From Ahaetulla prasina (taxonomy: Eukaryota > Chordata > Lepidosauria > Squamata > Colubridae), in NCBI RefSeq assembly GCF_028640845.1, contig NC_080539.1:365695233-365759232 (forward strand): a stretch of 64,000 bases of DNA, given 5' to 3'. Below the pieces are notes generated by a model. It saw only the letters and a program-made list of their open reading frames with translations. It was not told where the DNA came from and ran no database searches. Below, one piece after another: positions 32,550 to 44,026 of this stretch. Position 1 is the first letter of the stretch, and each line of letters opens with the position of its first letter. Made by a program: the position numbers and the translations under genes.

Positions 32550-32815
32550 CAGTGATGAAATCCAATTTTTTTTACTACCGGTTCTGTGGGCGTGGCTTGG
32601 TAGGTGTGGTGTGTGTGGTGGTCGTGGCTTGGTGGGAGTGGCAGGGGAAAGATACTGCAAAATCTCCATTCCCACCCCACTTTGGGGCCAGCCAGAGGTG
32701 GTATTTGCCAATTCTCCAAACTACTCAACATTTCTGCTACCGGTTCTCCAAACTGCTCAAAATTTCTGCTACTGGTTCTGCAGAACCTGTCAGAACCTGC
32801 TGGATTTCACCCCTG
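32550..32815. mobile_element. short hAT element
   Basis: Starts CAGTGATGAAATCC and ends GATTTCACCCCTG. Flanks CAGTGGGG and CAGCGGCG match at six of eight positions. Confidence 0.8.
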
Positions 32816-33071
32816 CAGCGGCGGGAGGGGGGCACAATTTTGTTATCCCTTGCCCGTCTTCTCCATTACAGGACTAATAACTTATTATAATATGGATCCC
32901 TGAAATCTCAAAATGGTGCTCTTATAATGTTGCTTCATTTCCTTCCCCAGAACAACATCCCTGTAAGGTAGTCGATTCCCCAAAGTCACCACGTAAACTC
33001 CATGATCAAGGGAGGACTTGAACCTAAGTCTTCCTAGGCCAAGCCCCAAAGTTTAACCAAACCATTACATG

Positions 33072-33435
33072 TAGTCCTCGACTTACAACATTTTTGTTTA
33101 GTGAGCGTTCAGAGTCACAATGGCACTGAAAAAATATGATTTATGATCGTTTTTCACACTTGCAATGGTCACGTGATTAAAATTCAGACGCTTGGAAATT
33201 GACTCATATTTATGGCAGTTGCACTATCCCAGGTTCATGTGATCACCTTTTGTGACCTTCTGACAACCAAACCCAATGCGAAAGCCAGATTCACTTTGCA
33301 ACTGTGTGACTAATTTAACATCTGCAGTGATTCACTTAATAGTGGTGGCGAGGAAGGCTATAAAAATGGGGCAAAACTCATTCAGCAACAGAAATTTTGG
33401 GTTCGGTTGTGGCTGTAAGTTGAGGACTACCTGAA
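33072..33435. mobile_element. family F palindromic repeat
   Basis: Ends GTAGTCCTCGACTTACAAC and GTTGAGGACTACCTG are inverse complements. The two arms pair imperfectly. Confidence 0.75.
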
Positions 33436-33472
33436 TATCACCTCTGCACTGCCATTAAATGGAACTTCCACG

Positions 33473-34348
33473 AGCTGCGGTGGCGCAGGGGTTAGAGTGC
33501 AGTACTGCAGGCGACTTCTGCTGACTCCCGGCTGTTTGCAATTTGACAGTTCGAATCCCACCAGGCTCAAGGTTGACTCAGCCTTCCATCCTTCCGAGGT
33601 GGGTAGAATGAGGACCCAGATTGTTGGGGGCAATAGGCTGACTCTGTAAATCTGTTGTGACTCGTCCTCCCTCCTCTCCTCAGCCTGGCCCCTCCCGTCT
33701 CCAACCGGGCCTGTTATCAGACTCCAAGTCTGATAATAAAGATGAATGGCCTGTCATGCCTCCAGCCCCCAGCCCTGGCCCCATGTCCGGAGAGATTCTG
33801 GAGTGAAAGGAGTAGCCCAATAAACCTCACTCGTACAGCATGTGTTCCTTTGGCTCAGCTGTCAGAGCAGGTCGTCAGCCAGGTGCTGGAATTACTCGGC
33901 CCTACTCCCTCTGACCCCTCCCTTTCCCAGACGCTGCCAGCAGATCCAGCTGAAGACAATTTAGGGTGGGAGGACCCTCGCTTCCGGAGATCTGAGAGGC
34001 GACCCCAGCAGAAGGAGGGGTGGGGCAGGCCTGGATAAATGTTGAGTCATGGAGCCACACCCCACAGCCTATATAAAGGACCTGCTTTTGGCATTCCAAC
34101 CTTGAGTCAAGCAAAGTCTTATCAAGTTTGCTGACAACGGACCCTATCGCTGAAGTCACAACTTGGACTCCTGCCTGCCCTGATAAACCTCGAAGGGACT
34201 TGGCAAGCTGCAGAGGCTTCGTTGCCAAGTTTGTCACGGACTTCCTTGACTCGTTCGTCGGAGTGGGGGGGTGGGACACGACAAAATCACTTAAAAAGGG
34301 CTGTAAGCCACTGTGAAGCGGTATATAAGCCTAAGGTGCTATTGCTAT
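33473..34348 (+). mobile_element. tRNA-derived SINE split by a solo LTR
   Basis: Head GCTGCGGTGGCGCAGGGG with A box, B box AGTTCGAATCCCACC, body to 33652, then tail 34289-34348 (CACTGTGAAGCGGTATATAA). The LTR and one AAATC lie between. Confidence 0.85.
33653..34283 (+). mobile_element. solo LTR, 631 bp, duplication AAATC
   Basis: Runs TGTTGTGACTCG...GGGACACGACA, flanked by AAATC (33648-33652, 34284-34288). TATA-like CCTATATAAAGGACC is near 34069. The minus-strand 125-residue frame inside it is not a gene. Confidence 0.9.
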
Positions 34349-35218
34349 TTTTGTTCTAAAATGTTAGGGTTAAGGAGAGGCATCAGCAAATTCCAGGCAT
34401 TTCAACTAAAAGGCATCTGTAGTTGATTTCTTTTACATCCCTGGTAAAAAATAAACCACTCCGTCCAGCCTCCTTTGCATCTCATGAGGTCTTGGAAGCT
34501 GAAGGACAGTAAAATCATTGATAAAACGGTCAGGGTGAAGTCTTGCCAAAAGAGAAACGGTCCAGAATGATCACCTCCTAATTCTGGAGAAAGACAGGGA
34601 GCTGGCTGGAATTCGTGGCAGAAACTCCATTTGCAGTCATGCGTAAGGATTTCAGACGGGTCTCTGAAGGAATTTCAGGATTTGCCTGATGTGGAATTGA
34701 GGGTAATGAATGTTCATTCTGGACAGGAAAGAGGGAGGAAAAGATTTAATACGAAGGTTCCGGGAGATAATCCAATAAGGAGCAGTTGTCACGAACCTTG
34801 AAAAATAAGACAGTATTTTTTATTTATTATATTTTTTCCAAATTTATAATGCTGCTCTTCTTACAAAGCAAGTGACTTTAGAATCACTTTTAAGCAAGTA
34901 TGATTTAAGGAAAAACTTTGTTGCGCTGGGATCTATATCCAACTAAGGACTGGAATGGGACAGTATTCCCAACTTGCTGTGGACAAATTGATTTATTTAG
35001 GTTCCTTTTACTTTTGTTGACCTCGTTGTATTTCCTTCTATCAAAGGAAATCAATCCTATGACTACCAGCTTTTGTAATGCTTTGATGAATAATAAAAAG
35101 AAACTAGTCCCTGTGCTGAATTGTCCAGTGGCAAATTGGCCTGTGGCGAATGGCTGTGAGTTGTCCTAGACCCTTAAGGAGTTGGTTTTCCTGCACCTTG
35201 CAGAGGGTTGGACTAGAT
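34349..35218. other. no recognised gene (also 42428-43301)
   Basis: The best conserved stretch between the two duplicates, with very few differences. A worn LINE-tail-like TATTTTTTATTTATTAT block is at about 34813. A CR1 3' tail remnant (GAGGGTTGGACTAGAT) is at 35203-35218 and continues at 35567. Confidence 0.4.
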
Positions 35219-35566
35219 CAGTGGTGGACCGGCCCGTGGTGCCTCTGCCAGCAAAACCGAGCTCGGAGGACCATGCATAGCGCTCCCAGGCCCTGTTTTG
35301 ATGGCGGCCTCCTGCAGCCCTCTGCCAGCGAAATGAAGCTCCATATTTGCTGGCAGAGGGCTGCAGGAGGCCATTGCGCTGAAAACAGGGCCCGGGGCAC
35401 GCGAGCTCACCCAAGTTTGGTTTTCACTGGCAGAGCTTGGGCCACCACAGGCACCCCAACATGAGTGATGTCAAGCTGGCCATGCCCTCCTGGCCACGCC
35501 CACCCGGCCCCGAGGTCAAACACAACCCTGATGCGGCCCTCAATGAAATCGAGTTTGACACTCCTG
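35219..35566. mobile_element. hAT element, duplication GACTAGAT
   Basis: Starts CAGTGGTGGACCGGCCCG and ends GAGTTTGACACTCCTG. GACTAGAT is at 35211-35218 and 35567-35574. Related to 7694-7969. Confidence 0.9.
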
Positions 35567-35646
35567 GACTAGATGATCTTTGATGTTCCTTCCCACTCCA
35601 CCATTCTGATTCTTGACCCTGAAATGACAGAAACGTTAGCCCATCC

Positions 35647-35867
35647 CAGTGGTGGGTCTCTACCGGTTTGCCCAAGATCGGGTGAACCGGTAGTGGTGGT
35701 GGGAGGCTATGCCCACCCGCCCAGACGTCATCACGGATGCTCTGCGCACACAGAAGTGCCGTGCATGCAAGTGAAGCACACACATGTGCCCCCTGTTCTG
35801 AACCAGGGAGCACATGTGCTGAACCAGTTCTGAACCAGTAGCGAAGGTTAAATGGACTCCACCACTG
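35647..35867. mobile_element. short hAT element, duplication GCCCATCC
   Basis: Starts CAGTGGTGGGTCTC and ends GACTCCACCACTG. GCCCATCC is at 35639-35646 and 35868-35875. Confidence 0.92.
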
Positions 35868-35925
35868 GCCCATCCCTCTTGAAATGACCATCTAACAGGC
35901 TTTTCGCTTGTTTAATATAACCAGA

Positions 35926-36270
35926 AAGGGATGCAGTGGCTCAGTGGCTAAGATGCTGAGCTTGTCGATCGAAAGGTTGGCAGTTCAGCGGTTTGAATCC
36001 CTAGTGCCGCATAATGGGGTGAGCTCCCGTTACTTGTCCCAGCTTCTGCCAATCTAGCAGTTCAAAAACGTAAAAAATGCAAGTAGAAAAATAGGGACCA
36101 CCTTTGGTGGGAAGGTAACAGCGTTCCGTGTGCCTTGCGTTTAGCCATGCCGCCACATGACCACGGAGACGATTCGGACAGTGCTGGCTCTTCAGCTTTG
36201 AAACAGAGATGAGCACTGCCCCTAGAGTCGGGAACAACTAGCACGTATGTGGGGAACCTTTCCTTTCCTA
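35926..36270 (+). mobile_element. Sauria-type SINE with Bov-B-like tail
   Basis: tRNA-like head (GCAGTGGCTCAGTGGCTAAG) with B box-like GCGGTTTGAATCCC, and a tail (GAGTCGGGAACAACTAGCAC then GGGGAACCTTTCC) shared with Bov-B. Flanks TAATATAAC and TAATGTAAAC look like a degenerate target repeat. SINEs of this type are squamate-specific. Confidence 0.85.
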
Positions 36271-36737
36271 ATGTAAACAAGATACATTATTTAAACATTA
36301 TTAAAAATGTAACAGGAAGAGAAACGGGCACACCATTGTGGATGCCATCTTGACTTTTTTGATACCTCCATCCCATTATTGGGATCAGTCCTTTTCCCCA
36401 TCACAAGCCACTTACCGAGGAATATAAAGTGAGGGACTTGTCCATGAGATGGGGAGCCATATAAATTTGATAAATAAATAAGGAAGCCTGTTGGCTTCAC
36501 TCAATTTTCCTGGTTTAACATCCAAGGTTGTTCAGTTGCTTTTCAGTCCAAAGATGCAGCTTGAGGAAGATGATGATATTATGATCCATAGAGTTACCCA
36601 AATAAAAGATCCTTCTACACAGGATCTGTTAAGAAGATATTCCATAAACTACCATTCTTTACTCCAGACCAGTGTTTGTCAACCTTACCTAACTTAGCTC
36701 TGATTAAAACAAACAAGAGATGTCTATATTCTTTAGA
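36271..36737. other. no recognised gene (also 44389-44859)
   Basis: Contains GCCATCTTGACTTTTTTGA, which recurs in COMP intron 2 near 53428, so part of this is probably an unnamed repeat. Confidence 0.4.
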
Positions 36738-36842
36738 ACAATATTTCTCAATCTTGGAAGATTTAAGCTGGTGGATTTCAACTCCCAGCTATTATGCCGG
36801 CTGGGGAATTTTGGGAGTTGGTCCAGATTGAGAAGCATTGCT
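36738..36842. mobile_element. palindromic MITE, internally deleted
   Basis: Arms around TTCAACTCCCAG and GGGGAATTTTGGGAGTTGG. Same in copy 2 at 44860-44962. Confidence 0.7.
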
Positions 36843-36844
36843 GC

Positions 36845-37116
36845 GGTCAGTTTAATGGGAGAGATCAGACGACACCAAGCTGGCAGGAATAGCCAACACC
36901 CCAGACGACAAGCTTAAGATACAGACGAATCTTGACAGACTTGAACGTTGGGTGCTATCTAATAAAATCAAATTCAATGGTGAAAAAAAGTAAGGTTCTA
37001 CATTTAGGCAAGAAAAACCAAATGCACAGTATAGGTGGTACCTCAATAGCTCAATAGTAGTAACTGCGAGAGATCTTGGAGTCCTAGTAGACAATCATTT
37101 AAATATGAGACAGCCT
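36845..37116 (+). mobile_element. CR1 LINE, truncated at the duplication breakpoint
   Basis: Encodes a [19 protein letters not shown] segment and then stops at 37116 where unrelated DNA begins. In copy 2 the same element continues to 45855. Confidence 0.85.
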
Positions 37117-38321
37117 CCTTGCCAAAGTCCGCGGTGCCCGGCCGCTGGCTCGCCGCCGCCTCCCAGCGCAGGAGATCGGAGGACGGAGGCCAGGGCGAAC
37201 GGGAACAGCCCACGCCCGAAGAGGGAAAGGGAGCGAGTGGTGGGTGGCTGGGACGAGACCCCACCACAAACACACACACACACGCCTGTGAGACGCCTTG
37301 CTTGCATGTCACACACACGCACCGCTCGCTGGGAAAAAAAAGGATGGATGGATGGATGGAAGTAAGGAAGGAAGGATGGATTGATGGATGGAGGCGACCG
37401 CTTTGAAGCGCAACCCTTCTCCCGCAACTAAGGGGGTCAATGTTTTCCCAATCCTAGGGTGTGGGAAACAGTCATTCTTTCTTCCCCTAGTCTCTCCCGA
37501 GATCGCACTGCAGCGCCCATCATCCCCAGCCGGCAATCTGAGCTCGTGCCATGGCCGGCGTGGAGGGTGTGGTGGTGGTAAACGGCCAGGAGAAAGCTGC
37601 TCTTTTCGAGAGGTCCTCTTGGAAGGCTGCCTTGGAAAGGGAAAGTGGGAGGGGCAGAGATTTCTCCTCAAAGGTCCCCTTGGAAGGCTGGGTTGGAAAG
37701 GGAAAGTGGGAGGGGCAGAGATTTCTTCCTCGGGTCCTTCTAGAGTCCTTGAGAAACTGATATCATACAAGGTTAATAAATTATACCTCCTCCTCATTGA
37801 TGAGTTTTTCATCCTGAAATTGATTGAAACATTGTACCATCATATGCTGCCATAGTATAGTGTTAACAACATCTGTAAAGATGATATATGAGCATGACAC
37901 TAAGTTTTTCTATATTTCCCTTTATTGAAAAACTTCCATCATGCTTCTTTCTGAAAACAAAGGTCATTATAATATACCTCATTATATATTTGATTTGATG
38001 ATATTTCAGTTAATAAATACCATTTAAGGTGTTAAGCTTCTTTTCTTTTCAGCAGCAAAGTGAATTACAACTTTAAAGAACTTTATTACTTTATATTCAT
38101 TTATTTTAAGTATAGATTTTAGATTTTTAAACAAATATGTTTAGAGCTTTTATATCTTTCAAGTTATTCAAATTATCCCCTCAGCAGGTATATAATGGCA
38201 TCCAATTCCAATATCATGTTGGGGCTTTTGAGCAAGGGAGGAGGAACGTGAGCACCGCCTTTCGCTGGCATTCCGGGATTTCCCTTTGTTTAGAGCTGGG
38301 AATCCCCCTTCCCCCTTTTGC

Positions 38322-38342
38322 ACTCCCTCCCTCCCTCCCTCC

Positions 38343-38380
<38 letters not shown>
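38322..38380. repeat. (CCCT)n-(CT)n-(CA)n compound microsatellite
   Basis: Three adjacent simple repeats in the spacer. Confidence 0.92.
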
Positions 38381-38835
38381 GACTTCTAAAGTCGATTGGC
38401 ACAATGAAAGGCAAAGACCACAATTGTTTTAAGAAAGAAGGTTTAGCAGGAGGGGGATGGGAGGGTGTTTTAAGTTTTGGCAAACAGCCAGGCCAACTGT
38501 ATTGGAGAAGGTCACACAACTGGCCTTAACATTTTAGCTGCTGTCTTTTTCCTCACACTTGGGTTTAATGATATTAGGGACCCTTATTGCCCTGCCAAAA
38601 AAAAAAGAGCCACCCCAACGCCTATGAAAATTAACCTTCTGCCAAGAGACACTGTGCAGGGTATTTTCACTATTGGTGTGCATACAGGCTTAGATTTGTG
38701 CTGGGTTCTTAGTGCTTAGAGCACTGACCTTCAGAGGCACCCTGGTCCCTTGGAAGCTAAAGGAGGACTCATTTTCATGCTTGCAGTTGTATTGTCAATT
38801 TCTGTGAGACAATGTTGTTGAAGTAACTCACTCAC

Positions 38836-38935
38836 TCATTCATTCATTCATTCATTCCTTGTGTGTCCAATCACACTTAGCCAATAAAAATTTATTCTAT
38901 TCTATTCTATTCATTCATTCATTCATTCATTTTAT
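38836..38935. repeat. (ATTC)n and (TATTC)n arrays around a LINE tail
   Basis: ATTC tetramers at 38836-38855, then a LINE tail piece (TGTGTCCAATCACACTTAGC), then TATTC and ATTC units. Same association as at 21901. Confidence 0.85.
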
Positions 38936-39360
38936 TTTGTCAAATACATATTAAATAATTATATAAATATAAGCATGAATTGAATACATAAAAGGAATAC
39001 AACTAAAGGGAACATTAGGACAGGGACGGTAGGCACGCTGGTGCTCTTATGCACGCCTTACAGACCTCTTAGGAATGGGGTGAGGTCAATACTAGAAAGT
39101 CTTTGGTTAAGGCATTGGGGATTTTGGGAAGAGACCACAGAGTCAGGTAGCACATTCCAGGCATTAACAACTCTGTTACTGAAGTCACATTTTCTGCAAT
39201 CTAGATTGAGAGGTTCACTTTAAGTTTGAATCTATTGTGTTCTCGTGTATTGTTGTGGTTGAAGCTGAAGTAGTCATTGATAGGAAGTACATTGTAGCAG
39301 ATAATTTTATGAGCTATGCTCAGGTCATACCAAAGGCGGCGTAGTTCTAAATTTTCTAAA
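38936..39360 (-). mobile_element. L3/CR1-like LINE 3' end
   Basis: Antisense copy matching 10070-10550 (GACAGGGACGGTAGGCACG, GGGAAGAGACCACAGAGTCA). The minus strand encodes the same ORF2 C-terminus, broken. Confidence 0.75.
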
Positions 39361-39707
39361 GCTGGGAATCCTCCTTCCCCCTTTTGCACTTTTATTGTTT
39401 TTCGTTCAAATAAATATTCATGTTATTTTACTTGGCTCTATCTTTATTTTTTACATTGACCAGTAGCTGCCTCATTTCCCACCCTCGGCTTATACTCGAG
39501 TCAATAGTTTTTCCCAGTTTTTGTGGTAAAATTAGGTGCCTCGGCTTATATTCGGATCGGCTTATACTCGAGTATATACGGTAATCTCTTTAGACTAAAG
39601 AAGACAAGGAGAAGGCAAAATATGATCACCCTCTTCTGACCCTCAAAGTGTTGTCCCAGAGATGTGGATTTAACCTCAAAATAAGGAGGAATTTTCTGAC
39701 CATGAAT

Positions 39708-40225
39708 CAGTGTGGGTGAAATATAATTTTTTTTACTACCAGTTCTGTGGGCGTGGCTTGGTTTGGGGGGGTTTAATGTGACTGGGTAGGCATGGCTGAC
39801 TTTTTTTGTTTTTTTACTTTTAAAAGCATTTTTTCTACAAGCTCTTCGGCTTGTAGAAAAAATGCTTTGAAAGGGTTCTGATGATCCCAGGTGAGTTGCC
39901 TGATCGCCAGAACCCTTTAAAAGCTTTTTTTTTTACAGCCTCTTCAGCCGAAGAGCTTGTAGAAAAAATGCTTTTAAAGGTTCTGACAATCCCAGCTGAG
40001 CCTTGCAATCATCAGAGGCTTTTTTTTTACTTTTAAAAGCATTTTTTCAGCCGAAGAAAAAATGCTTTTAAAAGTAAAAAAAACCTTTGATGATTGTGCA
40101 GCTCAGCTGGGCATGCAGGAGGGGGAAAGGGGGGCAGGGATTTTTGCTACTGCTTCTCCGAACCACCCGCTGCCATCGCTACCAGATCGGGCAATCCGGT
40201 CCGAACCGGGAGCATTTCACCCCTG
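39708..40225. mobile_element. hAT element with internal hairpins (duplicate)
   Basis: Duplicate of 31618-32139 with the same CCATGAAT flanks, so the insertion preceded the segmental duplication. Confidence 0.9.
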
Positions 40226-40643
40226 CCATGAATGCTATGAAGCAGCGTAGCCTGCCTTGTGGGGAGTCCATTACTGAAGATTTTAAACAAAGCCATTTAT
40301 CTGGGAGGACCTGCAAGATCCTACTTGGGCTTGGGGTTAAAAGACCTCTATGGTTCTTCCACTTCAATGATTCAATGTTTTCGTTTTAAGATGCTCTTTC
40401 AGGCAACAATTGTGAATTAATTAAACACATCCAACATTCAGTTACAATAACCTATTATCTCACTGAGCTGTTGCAATTTATTGCATATTGTTCATATCCT
40501 GACTTCCAGGATAATAAACTTCTCAAGACTTTATTGAAAAACAACAACACAAAGATTTGTTTTTAAAAAGCCTAATTTAAAAAATACACAATATGGAGAA
40601 ATAAACTTCTGGAACCGTTACCACAGGACATTTGGCAGTGGGG

Positions 40644-40897
40644 CAGTGATGAAATCCAATTTTTTTTACTACCGATTCTTGGTAGGTGTGGTGTGTGTGG
40701 TGGTCATGGCTTCGTGGGAGTGGCAGGGGAAAGATACTGCAAAATCTCCATTCCCACCCCACTTTGGGGCCAGCCAGAGGTGGTATTTGCCAATTCTCCG
40801 AACTACTCAACATTTCTGCTACCGGTTCTCCAAACTGCTCAAAATTTCTGCTACTGGTTCTGCAGAACCTGTCAGAACCTGCTGGATTTCACCCCTG
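40644..40897. mobile_element. short hAT element (duplicate)
   Basis: Duplicate of 32550-32815, 12 bp shorter through a deletion in the GTGGGCGTGG segment near the left end. Confidence 0.8.
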
Positions 40898-41150
40898 CAG
40901 CGGCGGGAGGGGGGCACAATTTTGTTATCCCTTGCCCGTCTTCTCCATTACAGGACTAATAACTTATTATAATATGGATCCCTGAAATCTCAAAATGGTG
41001 CTCTTATAATGTTGCTTCATTTCCTTCCCCAGAACAATATCCCTGTAAGGTAGTCGATTCCCCAAAGTCACCACGTAAACTCCATGATCAAGGGAGGACT
41101 TGAACCTAAGTCTTCCTAGGCCAAGCCCCAAAGTTTAACCAAACCATTAC

Positions 41151-41513
41151 ATGTAGTCCTCGACTTACAACATTTTTGTTTAGTGAGCGTTCAGAGTCAC
41201 AATGGCACTGAAAAAATGTGATTTATGATCGTTTTTCACACTTGCAATGGTCACGTGATTAAAATTCAGACGCTTGGAAATTGACTCATATTTATGGCAG
41301 TTGCACTATCCCAGGTTCATGTGATCACCTTTTGTGACCTTCTGACAACCAAACCCAATGCGAAAGCCAGATTCACTTTGCAACTGTGTGACTAATTTAA
41401 CATCTGCAGTGATTAACAGTGGTGGCGAGGAAGGCTATAAAAATGGGGCAAAACTCATTCAGCAACAGAAATTTTGGGTTCGGTTGTGACTGTAAGTTGA
41501 GGACTACCTGAAT
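41151..41513. mobile_element. family F repeat (duplicate)
   Basis: Duplicate of 33072-33435 with a 5-bp deletion near 41412. Confidence 0.75.
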
Positions 41514-41551
41514 ATCACCTCTGCACTGCCATTAAATGGAACTTCCATGAG

Positions 41552-42427
41552 CTGCGGTGGCGCAGGGGTTAGAGTGCAGTACTGCAGGCGACTTCTGCTG
41601 ACTCCCGGCTGTTTGCAATTTGACAGTTCGAATCCCACCAGGCTCAAGGTTGACTCAGCCTTCCATCCTTCCGAGGTGGGTAGAATGAGGACCCAGATTG
41701 TTGGGGGCAATAGGCTGACTCTGTAAATCTGTTATGACTCGTCCTCCCTCCTCTCCTCAGCCGGGCCCCTCCCGTCTCCAACCGGGCCTGTTATCAGACT
41801 CTGAGTCTGATAATGAAGATGAACGGCCTGTCATGCCTCCAGCCCCCGGCCCTGGCCCCATGCCCGGAGAGGATTCCAGGAGTGGGAGGACAAGCCCGAT
41901 AAAACTCACTCATACAGCGTGTGTTCCTTTGGCTCAGCCGTCAGAGCAGGACGTCAGCCAGGTGCTGGAATTACTCGGCCCTACTCCCTCTGACCCCTCC
42001 CTTTCCCAGAAGCTGCCAGCAGATCCAGCTGAAGACAATTCAGTGTAGGAGGACCCTCGCTTCCGGAGATCTGAGAGGCGACGCCAGCAGAAGGAGGGGT
42101 GGGGCAGGCCTGGATAAATGCTGAATCATGGAGCCACACCCCACAGCCTATATAAAGGACCTGCTTTTGGCATTCCAACCTTGAGTCAAGCAAAGTCTTA
42201 TCGAGTTTGCTGATATCGGACCCTATGGCTGAAGTCACAACTTGGACTCCTGCCTGCCCTGATAAACCTCGAAGGGACTTGGCAAGCTGCAGAGGCTTCG
42301 TTGCCAAGTTTGTCACGGACTTCCTTGACTCGTTCGTCGGAGTGGGGGGGTGGGACACGACAAAATCACTTAAAAAGGGCTGTAAGCCACTGTGAAGCGG
42401 TATATAAGCCTAAGGTGCTATTGCTAT
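41552..42427 (+). mobile_element. tRNA-derived SINE split by LTR (duplicate)
   Basis: Duplicate of 33473-34348. Confidence 0.85.
41730..42362 (+). mobile_element. solo LTR (duplicate), less decayed at CpG
   Basis: Same AAATC duplication as the copy at 33653. It keeps CG at several places where the other copy has TG or CA. Confidence 0.9.
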
Positions 42428-43301
42428 TTTTGTTCTAAAATGTTAGGGTTAAGGAGAGGCATCAGCAAATTCCAGGCATTTCAACTAAAAGGCATCTGTA
42501 GTTGATTTCTTTTACATCCCTGGTAAAAAATAAACCACTCCGTCCAGCCTCCTTTGCATCTCATGAGGTCTTGGAAGCTGAAGGACAGTAAAATCATTGA
42601 TAAAACGGTCAGGGTGAAGTCTTGCCAAAAGAGAAACGGTCCAGAATGATCACCTCCTAATTCTGGAGAAAGACAGGGAGCTGGCTGGAATTCGTGGCAG
42701 AAACTCCATTTGCAGTCATGCGTAAGGATTTCAGACGGGTCTCTGAAGGAATTTCAGGATTTGCCTGATGTGGAATTGAGGGTAATGAATGTTCATTCTG
42801 GACAGGAAAGAGGGAGGAAAAGATTTAATACGAAGGTTCCGGGAGATAATCCAATAAGGAGCAGTTGTCACGAACCTTGAAAAATAAGACAGTATTTTTT
42901 ATTTATTATATTTTTTCCAAATTTATAATGCTGCTCTTCTTACAAAGCAAGTGACTTTAGAATCACTTTTAAGCAAGTATGATTTAAGGAAAAACTTCGT
43001 TGCGCTGGGATCTATATCCAACTAAGGACTGGAATGGGACAGTATTCCCAACTTGCTGTGGACAAATTGATTTATTTAGGTTCCTTTTACTTTTGTTGAC
43101 CTCGTTGTATTTCCTTCTATCAAAGGAAATCAATCCTATGACTACCAGCTTTTGTAATGCTTTGATGAATAATAAAAAGAAACTAGTCCCTGTGCTGAAT
43201 TGTCCAGTGGCAAATTGGCCTGTGGCGAATTGGCTGCGGTGAGTTGTCCTAGACCCTTAAGGAGTTGGTTCTCCTGCACTTTGCAGAGGGTTGGACTAGA
43301 T

Positions 43302-43665
43302 CAGTGGTGGACCGGCCCGTGGTGCCTCTGCCAGCAAAAACCGAGCTCGGGAGGACCATGCATAGCGCTCCCAGGCCCTGTTTTGGGGCGCGACGGCCTC
43401 CTGCAGCCCTCTGCCAGCGAAAATGAAGCTCCATATTTGCTGGCAGAGGGCTGCAGGAGGCCATTGCGGCTGAAAACAGGGCCCGGGGGGCACGCGCAGC
43501 TCACCCAAGTTTGGTTTTCACTGGCAGAGCGCTTGGGCCACCACAGGCACCCCAACATGAGTGATGTCAAGCTGGCCATGCCCTCCCTGGCCACGCCCAC
43601 CCCGGCCCCCGAGGTCAAACACAACCCTGATGCGGCCCTCAATGAAATCGAGTTTGACACTCCTG
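43302..43665. mobile_element. hAT element (duplicate)
   Basis: Duplicate of 35219-35566, 16 bp longer through several small indels in GC-rich parts. Confidence 0.88.
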
Positions 43666-43745
43666 GACTAGATGATCTTTGATGTTCCTTCCCACTCCAC
43701 CATTCTGATTCTTGACCCTGAAATGACAGAAACGTTAGCCCATCC

Positions 43746-43973
43746 CAGTGGTGGGTCTCTACCGGTTCGCCCCAGATCGGGTGAACCGGTAGTGGTGGCG
43801 GTGGGAGGCTCTGCCCACCCGCCCAGACGTCATCACGGATGCTCTGCGCATACACAGAAGTGCCGTGCGCAAGTGAAGCAAGCACACACATGTGCTCCCT
43901 GTTCTGAACCAGGGAGCACATGTGCTGAACCAGTTCTGAACCAGTAGCGAAGGTTAAATGGACTCCACCACTG
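43746..43973. mobile_element. short hAT element (duplicate)
   Basis: Duplicate of 35647-35867. Confidence 0.88.
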
Positions 43974-44026
43974 GCCCATCCCTCTTGAAATGACCATCTA
44001 ACAGGCTTTTCGCTTGTTTAATATAA

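Larger units (their letters stand above)
31494..37116. repeat. segmental duplication, copy 1 (5.62 kb)
   Basis: Matches 39584-45237 in the same orientation from ATCTCTTTAGACTAAAG to ATGAGACAGCCT, with the same repeats in the same order. Most unique stretches look about 99 percent identical by eye; LTR and SINE parts differ more. Copy 1 breaks off inside a CR1 element that is continuous in copy 2, so copy 1 is probably the derived copy. Confidence 0.95.
37117..39583. other. spacer between duplicates, CpG-rich head, origin unknown
   Basis: From 37117 to about 37260 the sequence is CpG-rich. Then come a (CA) run, ATGG/GGAA repeats (37340-37395) and a segment with two near-identical blocks of about 62 bp (37612-37735, GGAAAGTGGGAGGGGCAGAG). 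A 69-residue frame at 37551-37760 starting MAGVEGVVVVNGQEK has a GTGGTAAAC that could serve as a splice donor, but I recognise no protein. An AT-rich part follows to 38190. A segment of about 30 bp (GCTGGGAATCC...CCCCCTTTTGCACT) occurs at 38294 and again at 39358. At 39480-39583 is a palindromic repeat (CTTATACTCGAGTATA). Confidence 0.55.

Noticed and set aside
37551..37760. Frame starting MAGVEGVVVVNG as a real first exon
   Set aside because: No recognisable protein, its later part is a 62-bp repeat, and no matching downstream exon is seen; left as an open question in the spacer entry.
43301..43921. 206-residue minus-strand frame
   Set aside because: It spans two hAT elements and the DNA between them; the duplicate copy at 35.2-35.9 kb has the frame broken.
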